Below are positions 23,173-34,830 of a stretch of 42,084 nucleotides of DNA, piece after piece. Within the stretch, counting starts at the first letter, position 1, and each line of letters starts with the position of its first letter. Source of the stretch: Entophlyctis helioformis (lineage: Eukaryota; Chytridiomycota; Chytridiomycetes; Chytridiales; Chytriomycetaceae). The stretch spans positions 1-42,084 of the forward strand of contig JAHLKH010000209.1 of assembly GCA_025526915.1 (NCBI GenBank). The letters run 5' to 3'. The notes beneath the pieces are model-generated. The model did no database searches. It had not been told where the DNA came from and saw nothing but the letters and a program-made list of their open reading frames with translations. Position numbers and translations under genes: made by a program.

Positions 23173-24370
23173 ATGCCCAAGGTCAACGTCGCTGATATCG
23201 GCCAGGAGCCCGTCGAGCTCTACTACGAAGTGCACGGCAACGGGCCGCAGCACATTCTGTTTGTCTGCGGTATGTGCGTGCAGTGCCGTTGAATGCAGCC
23301 GCGAGAGGCTGCGCCTCGGCCGGGACGTTACGCCGCCAGCTGATGGCAGATGCACGCAGGCCTCGGAAGCAATGCGCTCCACTGGAGCAAGCAGGTCGCC
23401 TACTTTGCGGCTCTGCCCGAGTACTCGGTCTGCATCTTTGACAACAGAGGCGTGGGCAGGTCGTCGGTGCCGTCGGGCAAGTGGACGTAAGTCGAGAGTT
23501 GCGCTGCCAGTGGCGCTGGCTGCATGGCGCTTACCGTTGCATGCAGGACCAAGCTGATGGCCAAGGAGGCGATGCGTCTGCTCGACCACCTCGGCTGGCA
23601 CCACGTCAACGTCGTCGGTCTGTCGATGGGCGGCATGATCTCGCAGGAGCTTGCGCTTCTCCTCGGCACTCGCGTTCTGTCGCTCACTCTCGAGAGCACC
23701 TACTCCAAGTTTACCGGTGTTCCTGTGCGTCGAGTCTGTCTTGCATGGTGCCTTGAACGACCACTGACAGATCGACTGGCTGGCTTGGCTGGCTGGCTTG
23801 GCTGACTGGCTTGGCTGCATGCACGGCCACGCGACCCATCAACAGCTTGCGATGCTCAAGCTGACGCTGGTTGGAACCGGCCACGACCTGTCTGATCTCA
23901 AGGGCTACACCGAGTTCATGCCCACGGTGCTGTTCCCCAAGAAGTGGCTTGCTCTCCCGTCGAAGCAAGACCCGGCCGTCACCAACCACCAGGCCATGAC
24001 CAAGTTCATGTACGACTGCGCGGTCGTCTCGGGCCGCCAGACGCCAGCCGGCCGCAAGGGCCAGCAGCGCGCGGCGGGTCTGCACTACTGCGACAGCCGC
24101 CTCGACGGCATCCGCAAGCAGGGCTACCCAGTCCTTGTGCTGACGGGCGACGAGGACATGATTCTTGTGCAGCCGTCGAGCTGCGCGTACCTCGCCAAGC
24201 GGCTCAACGCGCGCTTCGAGATCTACCAGGGCGGCGGCCACGTTCTGTGCATGCAGGACCCCGAGTGGCACAACAAGCACCTGCACGACCACGTGCGCGC
24301 TGGCTGGGAGCGGCACACGGCGGCCGGCGGCCATGCCAGCGGCCAAGCCAGCGGCCAAGCCAGCCTTTGA
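23173..24370 (+). CDS. Alpha/beta hydrolase (second, unrelated copy)
   Basis: Exons 23173-23269, 23360-23486, 23547-23724 and 23846-24370 give 308 aa exactly, with donors GTATGT, GTAAGT and GTGCGT. N-terminal strand VELYYEVHG, then FVCGGLGSN (oxyanion loop), FDNRGVGRSS, the nucleophile elbow GLSMGG (about 23620), the acid in TGDEDM (about 24150) and the base in GGGHVLC (about 24235). This is the RutD/3-oxoadipate enol-lactonase-like branch of the fold, with FDNRGxGxS as the tell-tale loop. The substrate cannot be read from sequence. The tail ends in a small degenerate repeat, ASGQASGQASL. No signal peptide. Confidence 0.9.
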
Positions 24371-24540
24371 GCGCGCGCCGATGCCAATGGCTTTGTCGAC
24401 ATAGACGTGTGAATACAGCAATGGGCTCCTGTCCCGCAGCCCAGCAGTCCTTTGGTTGAACGCAGCAGGGTGGAGAGTCGAGTGGGGCGTCGAGTGTGGA
24501 AGGTAGAGGGCGGAGAGACCGTTGATGCGGCGTCGATGCC

Positions 24541-24603
24541 GGTCCGTCTGGTCCGTCTGGTCCGTCTGGGCCGTCTGGGCCGTCTGGGCCGTCTGGGCCG
24601 TCT
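24541..24603 (+). repeat. 9-bp minisatellite (GGTCCGTCT / GGGCCGTCT)
   Basis: Seven head-to-tail units: three GGTCCGTCT, then four GGGCCGTCT. It lies in the 455-bp gap (24371-24825) between the second hydrolase and the DPP gene, about 220 bp before the DPP start. Apart from this array and the CTCTCCCACG repeat I see nothing else in the gap. Confidence 0.9.
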
Positions 24604-24742
24604 GGGCTGGACCCGCCGGTCTGTGGCCCCGGCTGCTGCTGCCGGCGTTCTTGCCCGCCGGGCCCCTTGCTGCTTGCCGGGCCAGCCCCAAACACGATTC
24701 TGCGCACTCGGCACTCGCCCAGGCATCTGGAAAGCGCCTCTG

Positions 24743-24810
24743 CTCTCTCCCACTCGCTCTCCCACGTACCCCACGCCGCTCTCCCACGCCGCTCTCCCAC
24801 GCCGCTCTCC
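24743..24810 (+). repeat. CTCTCCCACGCCG repeat next to the DPP start
   Basis: Three near-perfect 13-bp CTCTCCCACGCCG units plus degenerate copies make a pyrimidine-rich tract ending 15 bp before the DPP ATG. It may be part of the core promoter or 5' UTR. Confidence 0.75.
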
Positions 24811-24825
24811 ACTACCCACGCCCGC

Positions 24826-26960
24826 ATGGCCACCAGCTGGGACTCGGTGCGCTCGCAGGTGCGCTGCTTCCACGGCTTCCTGGCCGCCATGCCGCTGCCC
24901 ACGACGCCGCGGGACTTTAGCTTTGGCTCGTGCGGCTGCGGCTGCGGCTGCGACTGTGCGTCTGCGGTGACTGGTGCTGCTACTGGTGCGTCTGCAGGCG
25001 GCTGTGACGGTGCGTCGTGCGAGGACACGCTCGTCTTCCTGGCCTCGCCGGGCACGCCTGCGTCTGTGCTCGCCAACGCCCAAGGCCTTGCCAGCACCCA
25101 CGCCAACACCGACGCCAACACCGACGCCTACGCCCGCGACAGCGGCCTCGCCAGCCCCAGCCCTGCGTCGCTGGCGTCCACGTCACCGCAAGGCGGCTTG
25201 CACGCTCATCAGCCGCCGCATCCGCTGCAATCAGCATCCTCCAACTCGTCGTCCGCCGGTGCCGGTGCCGGTGCTGCTGCCGCTGCCGCCGAAGCCGCTG
25301 CCCGTGCAGCCAGCCCTATCGGGCGGCAACTGTCACTGTGCGTCGCTCGGGTGCCGCTGCCCGCGACCCTGGCAGACGCTCACAGACGCTCGGCCTGGCC
25401 GCCGCAAGCCGCATCGGCATCCAGCAAGGCTGCCCATCCGCCGCACCGCTCAGATGCTGCTGGCCCTCTGCCCCCCAACCGCCACCGCAACGATCGCTCG
25501 TCCAGGAAGCAGCGCCGGGCCCCCTTATCCATCACCCCCTGGCGGTTTCTGCTTCCCATGGACTGGTCGATCCAGCAATTCGACGCCTGCGCGGCCTTGT
25601 CGCGAGAAGAGCAGCTGCTCAAAGAACGCAAGCGCATCTCCAGCCAGGGCATCATCAGCTTCCAGCGTCTGCAGGCAAGACCATCGTCTTCGTTGTCGCT
25701 GTCGTCCGCTTTGTCCGAGACCTGTGCACCACTGGAAGACACGTTCCTGTTTCCATATGCTAGCACGCTCTACGTTGGCACTCTGCCACAGGTAAGCGGC
25801 CACCGTTCCGCGATCTTGCTGTTCTGCCCCCCACCATCTCACAGTGTCCCCTCACAGAAGTCCAACACGCTCAATGCCCGCCAAGTTCTCTCACCCATTG
25901 CCGGCCCGCGACTTGATGCAAAACTCGGCGGGCGAGACGGCAACCAGATTGCATTTATCCGCGATCGCGACATCTGGGTCGCATCGCTCGACGGCCATGA
26001 AATACAGCTGACGTTCAGCACAAAGCCTGCAGTCTCCAACGGCGTCGCCGAGTACGTCATGCAGGAGGAGTTTCGACGGTACACTGGCTATTGGTGGCGG
26101 CCGTCGCCACCCAACGCTGATGGCCACCGAGGAAATGGCAGCGAGCGCATTCTGTACATGGAGACGGACGAGTCCAATGTGGAATGGGTGTTAATCGCAC
26201 GGCCCGGCATCAACGAGGAGATTGACAGATACAGATATCCGCGCGCTGGCAAGCCGAATGCTAGCACTGTGCTCAAGATGGTCGAGTTTTCCCTCAACAG
26301 CACGGTATGCTGTTTTCCCTTGGATGCATACATACATGCATGCGTTCATGGCTTGCCAGCATACTCATCACACTCTGCTGGATCCGGCAGAGTCTGCCCA
26401 CGCAACTCGCATTGAGACCTGGCTTCTGCATCAAGGATCTGTTCCCTTGGACAGAGTATCTCGTGCGTTCCGGATGGCTTCCCGATGGCCGCAGTGTTTG
26501 GGTCCAGCTCCTTGATCGCAGCCAGAGACACACTGCAGTCATCCGCATTCCGCAGGAGCTCTTTGTGCCCGTGGAGGACCCGCTGGCCGACGCGATCGAT
26601 GCCGACACCACACCTGTCACATCGTCAACAACACCGAGTGCGTCGCTTGTCACATCTGCCATCCAGGTGCTGTACGAAGAGCGGTCGCCGTACTGGATCA
26701 ATGTCACGGACGCGTTTAGCTTTCTTCCGCCACCATGCTCTCCAAGTCAAGTGCCGTCGGATGGCACGCTGCCCTCTCAGCATCAGTCGTCGTCTGTGCT
26801 CGAGTTCATCTGGCCCAGCGAGCGAACTGGCTTCCGGCACTTGTATCTCATCTCGTGCTCGCTTGATACCCCAGCGGCCTCCATCCCAGTTGGCGCGAGA
26901 CTATCGACCGGATCCACGTCGCCAACGACATCCCTACCGACTCATCTAAGCCAACAACAT

Positions 26961-27052
<92 letters not shown>

Positions 27053-29810
27053 CCATCATCATCAACATCATCACCATAGCACCCACCACGACTATCTCCG
27101 CCAAATCGAGCAGCAACGACAGAAGCACACAGAGGAGGGCATGCGACCACATCATCGTCCACACGAGCCACGTCTGTTTGACGAGAGTCCTATCCGCCAC
27201 AGCTACCATCATACCCATCATCACCATCAAGACTATCCCTATCGCACATCGTTTCAGCACACATACAACCAACTGCAACAACAACAACAGCAAGAGCAGC
27301 AACAGGAACAACAACAGTTGCGCGAGGATGAGCGACAGCAAGAACAGCTGCAAGAGTTTAAGCGACAGCAGCAGCAGCAGGATCTGCTTGACCACGATCC
27401 CGTGTCGTTTTGGCAGCAGGCTGGCGCGTTCTATCCCGTGTCTTCGGCACGCCAGATCACCACAGGCGAGTGGCAGGTTGTCGACAATCCCATCACACTC
27501 GACCCGTCACGGTCGCTGGTGTACTTTGTCGGCAAGCGAGACACACCGCTTGAAACACATCTCTACGTGTCGTCCTTCCATTCCAGCTTCACGCTGCTGG
27601 TCCCACCCTTTGCGTCAGACGCATGCCCTGTCAATCGCAATCTCAGTCGCTGTGGCAATCAGGGTCGCAGTGCGTCGCCTGGCGAACCGTCCGGCAGCAG
27701 CACGTCTCACTATGGCACTGCACCGTTCTTAGGCGCGAGTCCGTCGGATGGCCCCACGGATCCTTCCGCGACGGCGAGCGGACCACTTCTTACGCTGCAT
27801 CACATTGAACGCAACATCAAGCGATTGACGGAGCTGGGCATGTCGCACGTGATCACTGTCAGTCCGCTGTGCACGCGGTTTGTGACCATCGCGTCCAATA
27901 TCCGCGAGCCTCCCACCACGCGCGTGTATGCCTTGTTGCATCCACCCGACAAGGACGAAGTATCACCCACGACATCGCCACAGACACAGCCCCAGCCGGC
28001 ACCACCCGTCGTTCCTGGAGATGCCGTTTGGAATGCAGCCGGAGCCGCCCAGACAGTTGACATGCAGACATCGCCCATGCTGTTACCACTACCGTCGATC
28101 GAGCAGATCAAGACAGCCGCGCACAACGCTCACCAGTGGCGTCACCAGCAGAGCAGCACAACACACTCGCGATCGCAGCATCAGTCGCAGCATCAGTCGC
28201 AGCATCAACCGCAACAGCGTTCGCGACGTGCTGCTCATGGTCGTATTGGCCGATCACACGCAGAGCCTCCTACAGGCAGACACCGCTATTTCGCCAATCT
28301 GCATCGTACTTCTTCATCGTATCAGCATCGGGGCATGCATGCAAGGATGGCCGGTGGAACCGGGCAAGGCGGATACGACGGCACCTTTGGAACGCTGCCG
28401 ATGCCTGTCGAGGCATTTGGCGAATACCTCGACGCGTATGTTTTTCCCGAGCCCGTTTTCCTGACCGAGCTTGTACCGCCGCATATCGTGCCGCCATTAG
28501 ACGACGAGATTGGTGCCGAGAGTGTGGACGACGCTGCCTCAGCCAGTGATGTTGGCGACGAGAGCGCCAGCAGCCGCAGCGTGAGCGACAAGAGCGATGC
28601 GAGTCAAGATGACTATGCCATCTCAACCGAAAATGGCGGCCTTGGTCTTGGCGACAGGCTCGACGCCGACCCTGACCGGCTCCTGCATTCGGGCGATGTG
28701 GACGGCATTGACATCGACAGTTGGCAAGCAGGCGCTGAAGAGCTGATGCACCAGCAGTCGCTTATCTACGAGTGTCTGCCTGTCCCCGAGATCTTCTCGT
28801 TCATCAACTCGGACGGCGTCAAGATCTACGGCATGGTGTACAAGCCACTCAACTTCCGCGAGGGCGTCGCGTACCCGACCATTCTGCGCATCTATGGCGG
28901 TCCCAACGTGCAGATTGTGACCAACGATTTCAAGTACCCCAAGTTCAGCCGGCTGCTCATGGCGCTCAAGTTTGGGTGTGTTCATGTGGTGCTTATTGTG
29001 GAAGTACCGCTGTCTCTGAGCTCACTCGCCTGTCTGCACTCGACAGGTTCGCGATTGTCATGATTGATTCGCGTGGATCGTATGATCGGGGCCTGCTGTT
29101 TGAGTCGCACATCCAGTACCGCATGGGCACAGTCGAGCTGCAGGACCAGATCGAGGCTCTGATTTACCTTGCCACGAATGGACAGCTCATGTTCACGCCG
29201 CGGCCGCATGTCGACGCTGGGCGTGTTGTGGACGATATGCTCATCTCGCTGTGGCACCGAGTCAAGTCTGACAAGGCCCTTGGCCGCTACAACGGCTTTG
29301 TTGACATGGACCGCATCGCCGTCACGGGCTGGAGTTACGGTAGGCATCCGTCGGACCATTGTGGCGTGGCGAGCCATTGGACTGACAGCAGCACACGCAC
29401 GCGTTCTTACAGGCGGGTACTTGTCCCTCATGGCACTCTGCCACTACCCGTCCATCTTCAAAATGTCGCTGGCCGGTGCACCCGTCACCAACTGGGAGCT
29501 CTACGACACCGCATACACCGAGCGGTACATGGGTCTGCTCGAAGCCAACCGTGCCGGATACACACGCGGCTCTGTCCTCGAGTACGCCCACATCTTCCCC
29601 GATGCCGAGAACCGTCTGCTGCTTGTCCACGGGCTCATTGACGAGAACGTGCATTTCCGCAACACGGAGGATCTGGTGACGGGCCTTGCGCGGCACTCGA
29701 AGCCGCACCGCGTGCAGGTGTACCCGTGCGAGCGACACGGTCTGCGTGCCGGCAACGTCATTGAGCATTTCGAGACCCTGATGTTCTGGTGGTTCAACTC
29801 GTTCCTGTGA
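24826..29810 (+). CDS. Dipeptidyl peptidase, S9B family (DPP8/9-like)
   Basis: Post-proline-cleaving serine exopeptidase, cytosolic by similarity to DPP8/9 and with no signal peptide or membrane anchor visible. Exons 24826-25791, 25858-26304, 26391-28975, 29047-29339 and 29413-29810 give 1562 aa, far above the roughly 860-900 of animal DPP8/9. Seen: a low-complexity N-terminus with CGCGCGCDC; propeller motifs including RDRDIWVAS, the DPP glutamate segment QEEFRRYTGYWW (Glu pair binding the substrate N-terminus), MDWSIQQF and WTEYLVRSGW; then the hydrolase domain with MIDSRGS, the catalytic Ser in GWSYGG (spanning the last intron), Asp in HGLIDENVHF and His in ERHGLR. The extra length comes from insertions in the propeller: Gln/His/Arg-rich at about 26950-27390, Gln/His-rich at about 28130-28260, and acidic Ser/Asp-rich at about 28500-28740. 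All catalytic residues are present. Confidence 0.93.
26961..27050 (+). repeat. (CAGCAA)n tract coding 30 glutamines
   Basis: Ninety bases of CAG and CAA codons, alternating after the first two, encode 30 consecutive Gln, followed at once by a His-rich run. It lies inside the DPP propeller region. The alternation of the two codons resists slippage better than pure CAG. Confidence 0.95.
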
Positions 29811-29971
29811 CCAGCGCCCACTCATCCCATCTGTCTATCTGCCCCACCCCACCCCACCCTCCCCTATTGCTCCCTTGTGCCATTTTCTTCATTCATTCCA
29901 GGTTTCTTGCAATACATCCTCATCTGCATCCATGCCATGCACGCATATACAGCCATCGGCCATCACGGCCA

Positions 29972-31877
29972 TCACGACGAGCAGCTGCACTTGAGGCCGC
30001 GCATCGAAAAGGGAACGAGTCCGCCAAACTCCTTGTCCTGCTCGGCGTGCCCTCCGCGTACGGGTTGAGCAGGACAGCGAGGTAGCGGTCAACAGCGTCG
30101 GACGACTGGTCCGCCGTCACCTTGTCAATCACACGCTGCACGAGATGGTTGCGCAGAATGTACTTGGGGTTGGCGCCGCGCATCCTCGTCTGGCGCTCGG
30201 CATCGGTCTGCGCCGTGTATGCACCGGTCGTCTCGCTCAACACCCGCTCGCGGTACGCCTTGTACCAGTCCTGTGCACGCTGCACAAGCGTCTGCGGCTC
30301 GCCGTCATTTGACGCTGATGCCGATGACGATGCTGGCACACGCGTCCATTCCTCCGCGGCGTGGTTGACAGCCGGTACCACGACTCCACAACAGCAGCGT
30401 CAAGCGTCTCGTGTGTGAGATCCAGCGCACACAGCGCACGGAAGAAGGCAGTGTAGTCCAGCTGCGCGTCGTCCATGAATTTGAGAAGCGGCTGGTACAT
30501 CTGGCGCATGTCTGTGTCGGTCGGGTAGTGAGGCCCAGCTTGGCGCTCATGAGTTTGCTGAATGTAGCGTCCCACCGCTTGACGAACCCGCCAACCACCT
30601 CCACGAGCGCCGCATTGATCACGGCATCCTCGCCGGCGGCAGTTTGGGCGGCCCACCTGGCGTCGGCAACACAGACGCCATGAGCGGATCAATCACCGAT
30701 GCCAGCCGCGCCAAGTTCCACAGCGCCATGCGCGGTTGCTCGTGGAACGCGTAGCGGCCCGTCTCGTCCGAATGGTTGCAGATGTACGCCGGCTCGTACG
30801 TGTCCATGAACTGGTATGGCCCATAGTCAATCGTGAGGCCCAGCACGGAAAAGTTGTCCGTGTTCATGACGCCGTGGCAGAACCCGATCGCCTGCCAATG
30901 CGCAATCATGTCGGCCGTGCGGTCGACCACCTCCCTGTACCACATCAGGTACTTGTTGGCTGCGAGACTGGCGCTCGTGACCGGGCCGTCGGCCACGACA
31001 GCCGATGCAGCGATATGCGGAAATGCGTGTCGATGGTGTAGTCGGCAAGCTCCTTGAGGAGGTCGTACTCGCCGCGGGAGTAGTGCAGCTCAAACGAGCC
31101 GAACCGGATCCAGCTGGGTGCAAGCCGGCACACGACCGCGCCAATCTCGTTGCCCTCCTCGCGCATGACCTTGCGGTCGTTGCTGATGAGTGCGAGCGAC
31201 CGCGACGTTGGCGCGCCGAGCGCAGCCATCGCCTCGGCCGCCAGGTACTCGCGGATCGACGACCGCAGCACCGCGAAGCCGTCCGCGAATCGCGAGTACG
31301 GCGTCAGGCCTGCACCCTTGAGCTGGATCTCTGTGCGCACGCCCGTGAGCGGATGCACCACCTCGCCGAGCGCAATGGCACGGCCGTCGCCGAGCTGGCC
31401 GGCCCACACGCCAAACTGGTGGCCGCCGTAGTTGAGCGACCATGGGTGCGTGGCGGCGGGGACTTTGTTGCCGGCGACCACGTCGATGAGCTCCTGCTTG
31501 GCGTCCGGCGACGACAAGAGTGCGTCGGGATCGAGGCCGACGAGGTTGCGGGCAGCCAGCGGGTTGAGCGACAGCAGCCGAGGGTTGGGCGATGGCGTGG
31601 GCATCACATACGAAAAGTGCGCGCCGGGGACCGGGCGAGGCACCTGCGACTGGCGCGAGGGCTCGGCGGGCGGGGCGGTCGGCGTGCCGGGCGTGAGCTT
31701 GTCGGCCCGCAGGCGGTTGGTGAGCGAGTTGGTGAAGGACAGTGCCGCGATGGACGGCAGCAGGCCCTTGGCGCTGGAGGAGTCGGTCGTCATGGTGCGG
31801 GCAGGGGCGGCAGCGGGCGGAGGCGGCGAGAGGGACGGACGACGGAGAGATGCGGCAACCTGCTGCAGGCGGCGCAT
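29972..31877 (-). CDS. SelO/YdiU-family protein adenylyltransferase
   Basis: Mitochondrial pseudokinase-fold enzyme that transfers AMP to proteins (SelO/Fmp40/YdiU family). Seen: an Arg-rich presequence ([13 protein letters not shown]), [47 protein letters not shown], the active-site block HGVMNTDN with [12 protein letters not shown], and at the C-terminus CSCSS, matching the conserved Cys-Ser-Ser end of the family. The match steps by one frame five times, each as if one base were missing: AAA 31021-31023, near 30665-30680, near 30531-30537, near 30372-30378, and CCC 30050-30052. Adding five bases gives 637 codons exactly. Either the consensus lost bases or the gene is recently broken; conservation right across all breaks favours the former. 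The ATG at 31877 gives the presequence; the ATG at 31793 is an alternative. Confidence 0.9.
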
Positions 31878-31890
31878 GCAACGACAGCTA

Positions 31891-31896
31891 CTTATA
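31891..31896 (-). promoter_or_regulatory. TATA-like box of the SelO gene
   Basis: Minus strand reads ACTATAAGTAGC, only about 15 bp upstream of the ATG at 31877. If it is a true TATA box, transcription would start near or after that ATG and favour the downstream start at 31793. Confidence 0.4.
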
Positions 31897-31988
31897 GTCT
31901 GGCGGAAGGTGGAGAAACCGGGCGGAAAGGCGAAATGGTGGCGGCAGATCTCGTTGGTGCACAAGCTGCTTTCGAGAAGCAAGGATGA

Positions 31989-34273
31989 GCCACTGCACGT
32001 TCATTCGGCACGACAAGGATCACAGGCCAGCTCAGGCAGGTGCAGCAGCCACCATGTCGCCAGACAGAATGATGCGCATCTTGGCTTCACGGTACCGCCG
32101 CGGCTCGGCCACGTTGACGACAATCGGGCGGTCGCATCCGTGCAGCACCAGTCCGTTCAGCGCGGCCATCGCCGCCCCTGCCTCGGCCTCGCTGCTGAAC
32201 GACACGAACCCAAACCCGCGGCTCGTGCCTGTGATGTCGCTCATCATCACGCGCACAGACGTCACCATGCCGTACGGCGCAAACAGGTCCCACAGGTCCG
32301 ACGACGTGAACAGCAGCGGGAGGTGCTTGACGTACAGGTTCTTGGCGTCGAGCGGCGGGATGCCTGCCATGGTCGATGCGTGGGCAGGTGGGATCGGGAT
32401 GCCGTTGAGTGTCGGCGGGATGCCTGTGGCGACTGCGAGTGAGGTCGCGGTGGCTGCGGCGACGGATGCAGAGGCGGACGCAGAGGCAGAGGCGGACGCG
32501 GCAGATGTCTGCTCCTCCACCCATTGCGTGACTGACAGCGACGCGAGGCTGTCCAGCGTGACCGTGTCGGCTTCGTCTTGGTGCACGGTGGCTTCGGCTG
32601 TATGTGCAGGTGCAGATGCAGGTGCAGGAGTGGTTGGGTTGGCAGCCGCGCTGCTCATGCTGCTTGTGCTCAGGTGGCGCGAGTGCGGATCGTGCACATA
32701 CGCAGAGTCTGTCCATCCACCAGACACTGGCGCAGATGGCTGTGGCTGCTGGTGAAAGTATGCCGACTGGCTGCTGCTGCTGCTGCTGCGGGGATGTCCA
32801 TCCTGTCTGGCCGTACGGCGGCGTGTATGGCTGCGGCTGTGGCTGGATCGGCGCAGAAAAGTGGCGGTTGTGGCGGTACGAGTGGCGGCTGGATGTCTGC
32901 ACAGGCGACATGGGCGATGGCAGACTGTCGTAGTTGTTGTAGTTGTTGTAGTTGTTGTAGCTGTCGTACACGGATGGCTGTTGCTGCTGTTGCTGGTGGT
33001 ACATGGACATGCCAGGCGGCGATCCATATGTATGTGGGTCGTTGAACGAGAGGGGACGCAACGATGGACGCGTGCCATAGTGCGGATGGGCCAGCGATGG
33101 GTCGTATGGCTGGTTCTGGCTGTGATGAGGCTGGTGATACGCGTTGTATGATGGAGTGCCGGTGTTGGCATTGGGGTCGTATGAGGGACGATCGTAGTAC
33201 TGGTACGGCTGCTGCTGCGGCTGCTGGTATGGCTGCTGCTGCTGCTGGGAATATTGTGGTGCGTTGCTGTGAGCCTGTTGGTTCCAGCCGGCGGGTATAA
33301 AGGCAGACGACGGCGCAGGTCCAGAGGTCCATCCGCTGCTCATGCCAGGCGGCGACATGGGCGGCATCTGGCTGATGGAGTTGCGGCTGCGGCGAGGCTG
33401 CTGCTGTTGCTGCTGTGGCTGCTGTGTGTAATGCTGATGATGAGGGTTTGGATAGTGGTACTGCGTGTGCTTGTCAAACTGCCACGACATGGTTCTGAGC
33501 GCGTGTTGGTGCAGCTGCCAGTCAGTCCATGCGAGATCCATCACAGGCAGCGAGCATCTCTGGCAGCGGGCATCCATCCATGCACTCACATCTCGCAGCC
33601 GCGGAAGATGGTGCCGTTCATGTCGCCCAAGCACCGCTCGGCATGGCTCTGGTTCTCAAACTGCAGCAGCGCAAAGCTGTCCATCTCGGACCGGTCGACC
33701 ATGGCGCGGCACGAGATGATGCGGCCATACCGCCGCACGGCTCGATAGAACTCGATCGAGCGCAGACCAAGCGGCAGGTGGCGCACCACGATCGTCTTGG
33801 AGCCAGACGTGTTGGTGAAGTTGAGGCTGCCGTCGTCGGATATGAGGTGTGCTTTGTGGCCGAGGAAGACGGCGGCATTGACCGTGGCAAAGAAGCACTC
33901 GGCTGCGGATCGCAGACACGGTCAGGCATCGTCGAGTCGTCGAGTGCATGCATGTCAGTCAGCCATCCGGATCTGTGCTGGCGCGGCTGGTTGGTGCGCA
34001 GATGTGTGCGAGAGAGACACGGGCAGCTGTACCATCAAGGACGTTTCTGAAGACGATCTTGGTGCGGCCAAGCGACGCAGCGCTTTCGTCCATGTGCACC
34101 ATGCTGCGTTGTGGCATCCATGCGTGGCGGTCAGCGTGGGTGAATGCGCAGCAGCAGCAGCAGCAGTGCATGCAGCGCATGGCTCACTCACCACTCAAGA
34201 CCCATCTCCTGCAGGGCAGCAGTGATCTCCTGCAGCAGCAAGCGTCCACCACGCAGCCGGAAGCAGCACAAGG
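31989..34273 (-). repeat. Inverted repeat, right arm (RRM gene copy 2)
   Basis: Reverse complement of 1-2278. The inner edge is at 31989, about 110 bp before the SelO start; the outer edge cannot be fixed, because the left arm is cut by the window at its position 1, which matches 34273. Differences include one extra base in intron 2, Gln-codon number changes, and substitutions in coding and flanking DNA. Confidence 0.95.
32032..34273 (-). CDS. RRM-domain RNA-binding protein, copy 2 (frame broken)
   Basis: Same gene as copy 1, in reverse. Exons: about 34273-34192 (upstream end unresolved), 34103-34033, 33902-33590, 33494-32032. The splice sites are conserved. The stretch that is broken in copy 1 is intact here (six Gln codons followed by PSVYDSYNNY). 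However, an extra G at 32769-32770, next to the second Gln run, shifts the frame before the C-terminal RRM. Correcting one base in each copy gives exon lengths differing by exactly one codon. The stop is TGA at 32032-32034. Whether a first exon lies in 34274-34830 I cannot decide: several frames there are open, and one contains a TIVGDLP string that resembles an RNP2 strand. Confidence 0.85.
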
Positions 34274-34830
34274 CAGCCATCGTGCGGCGTTTTGGGGCAG
34301 ATCCCCGACGATGGTGGCGGCGGCATGACAGCGTCAGCATGGCTTGGACGCAACGACACAGCAGGCAGAGCGGCGGTTGGTGAGTGGGGCAGCCTACCTC
34401 GTATGTGGTGGTGGGCGGCAGGCCGCTGTGTGCACAGGCAGCCGATCAGCCGACACAGCGGCCGCAAGAGAGCAGGCAAGTCTTGGTCAGCTGCTGGACA
34501 ACGGCTCGGCTGCTTGTGCGGCATCTCCTGCTGATCCGGTGCACTTGGACGGCTGCCGCATCGTGCATGTGTGCACTCGACGCAGGCAGACGGAAGGGAT
34601 GCTGCAGCCTCGTGTGGACGGACGCACCTGAGGTATATGGTGGGATGGTTGTCTGTCTGCCATGAGGCCGCAGGTGTTGGAGCAGTTGGAGCAGTTGGAG
34701 CAGTTGCGAGCATATGTGATGAGGTCCAAGAGATGGTTGTTGAGGAAAGATTCGGTGGCGGCTGTTCATTGGCAAGGACAGAGGGCAGAGGGCAGAGGGC
34801 AGAGGCAGGACGGCTGCACGACGCCATCGA
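34274..34830. other. Flank of the right repeat arm
   Basis: 557 bp that may include upstream exon(s) and the promoter of RRM copy 2. It holds two short tandem arrays: about four units of GGAGCAGTT at 34679-34708 and GCAGAGG units at 34782-34806. No independently supportable gene. Confidence 0.5.

Noticed and set aside
26946..27395. Leu-rich, membrane-like open frame on the minus strand
   Set aside because: Antisense of the CAG/CAA (Gln) tract of the DPP gene; CTG/TTG reads as poly-Leu by chance.
29972..31877. SelO as a plain pseudogene
   Set aside because: All family motifs, including the terminal Cys-Ser-Ser, are conserved on both sides of five one-base breaks, and the corrected length is exact. 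Consensus error is the simpler reading, though not proved.
34679..34708. GGAGCAGTT repeats as a possible CRISPR-like array
   Set aside because: Units are contiguous without spacers and the genome is eukaryotic; this is a simple minisatellite.
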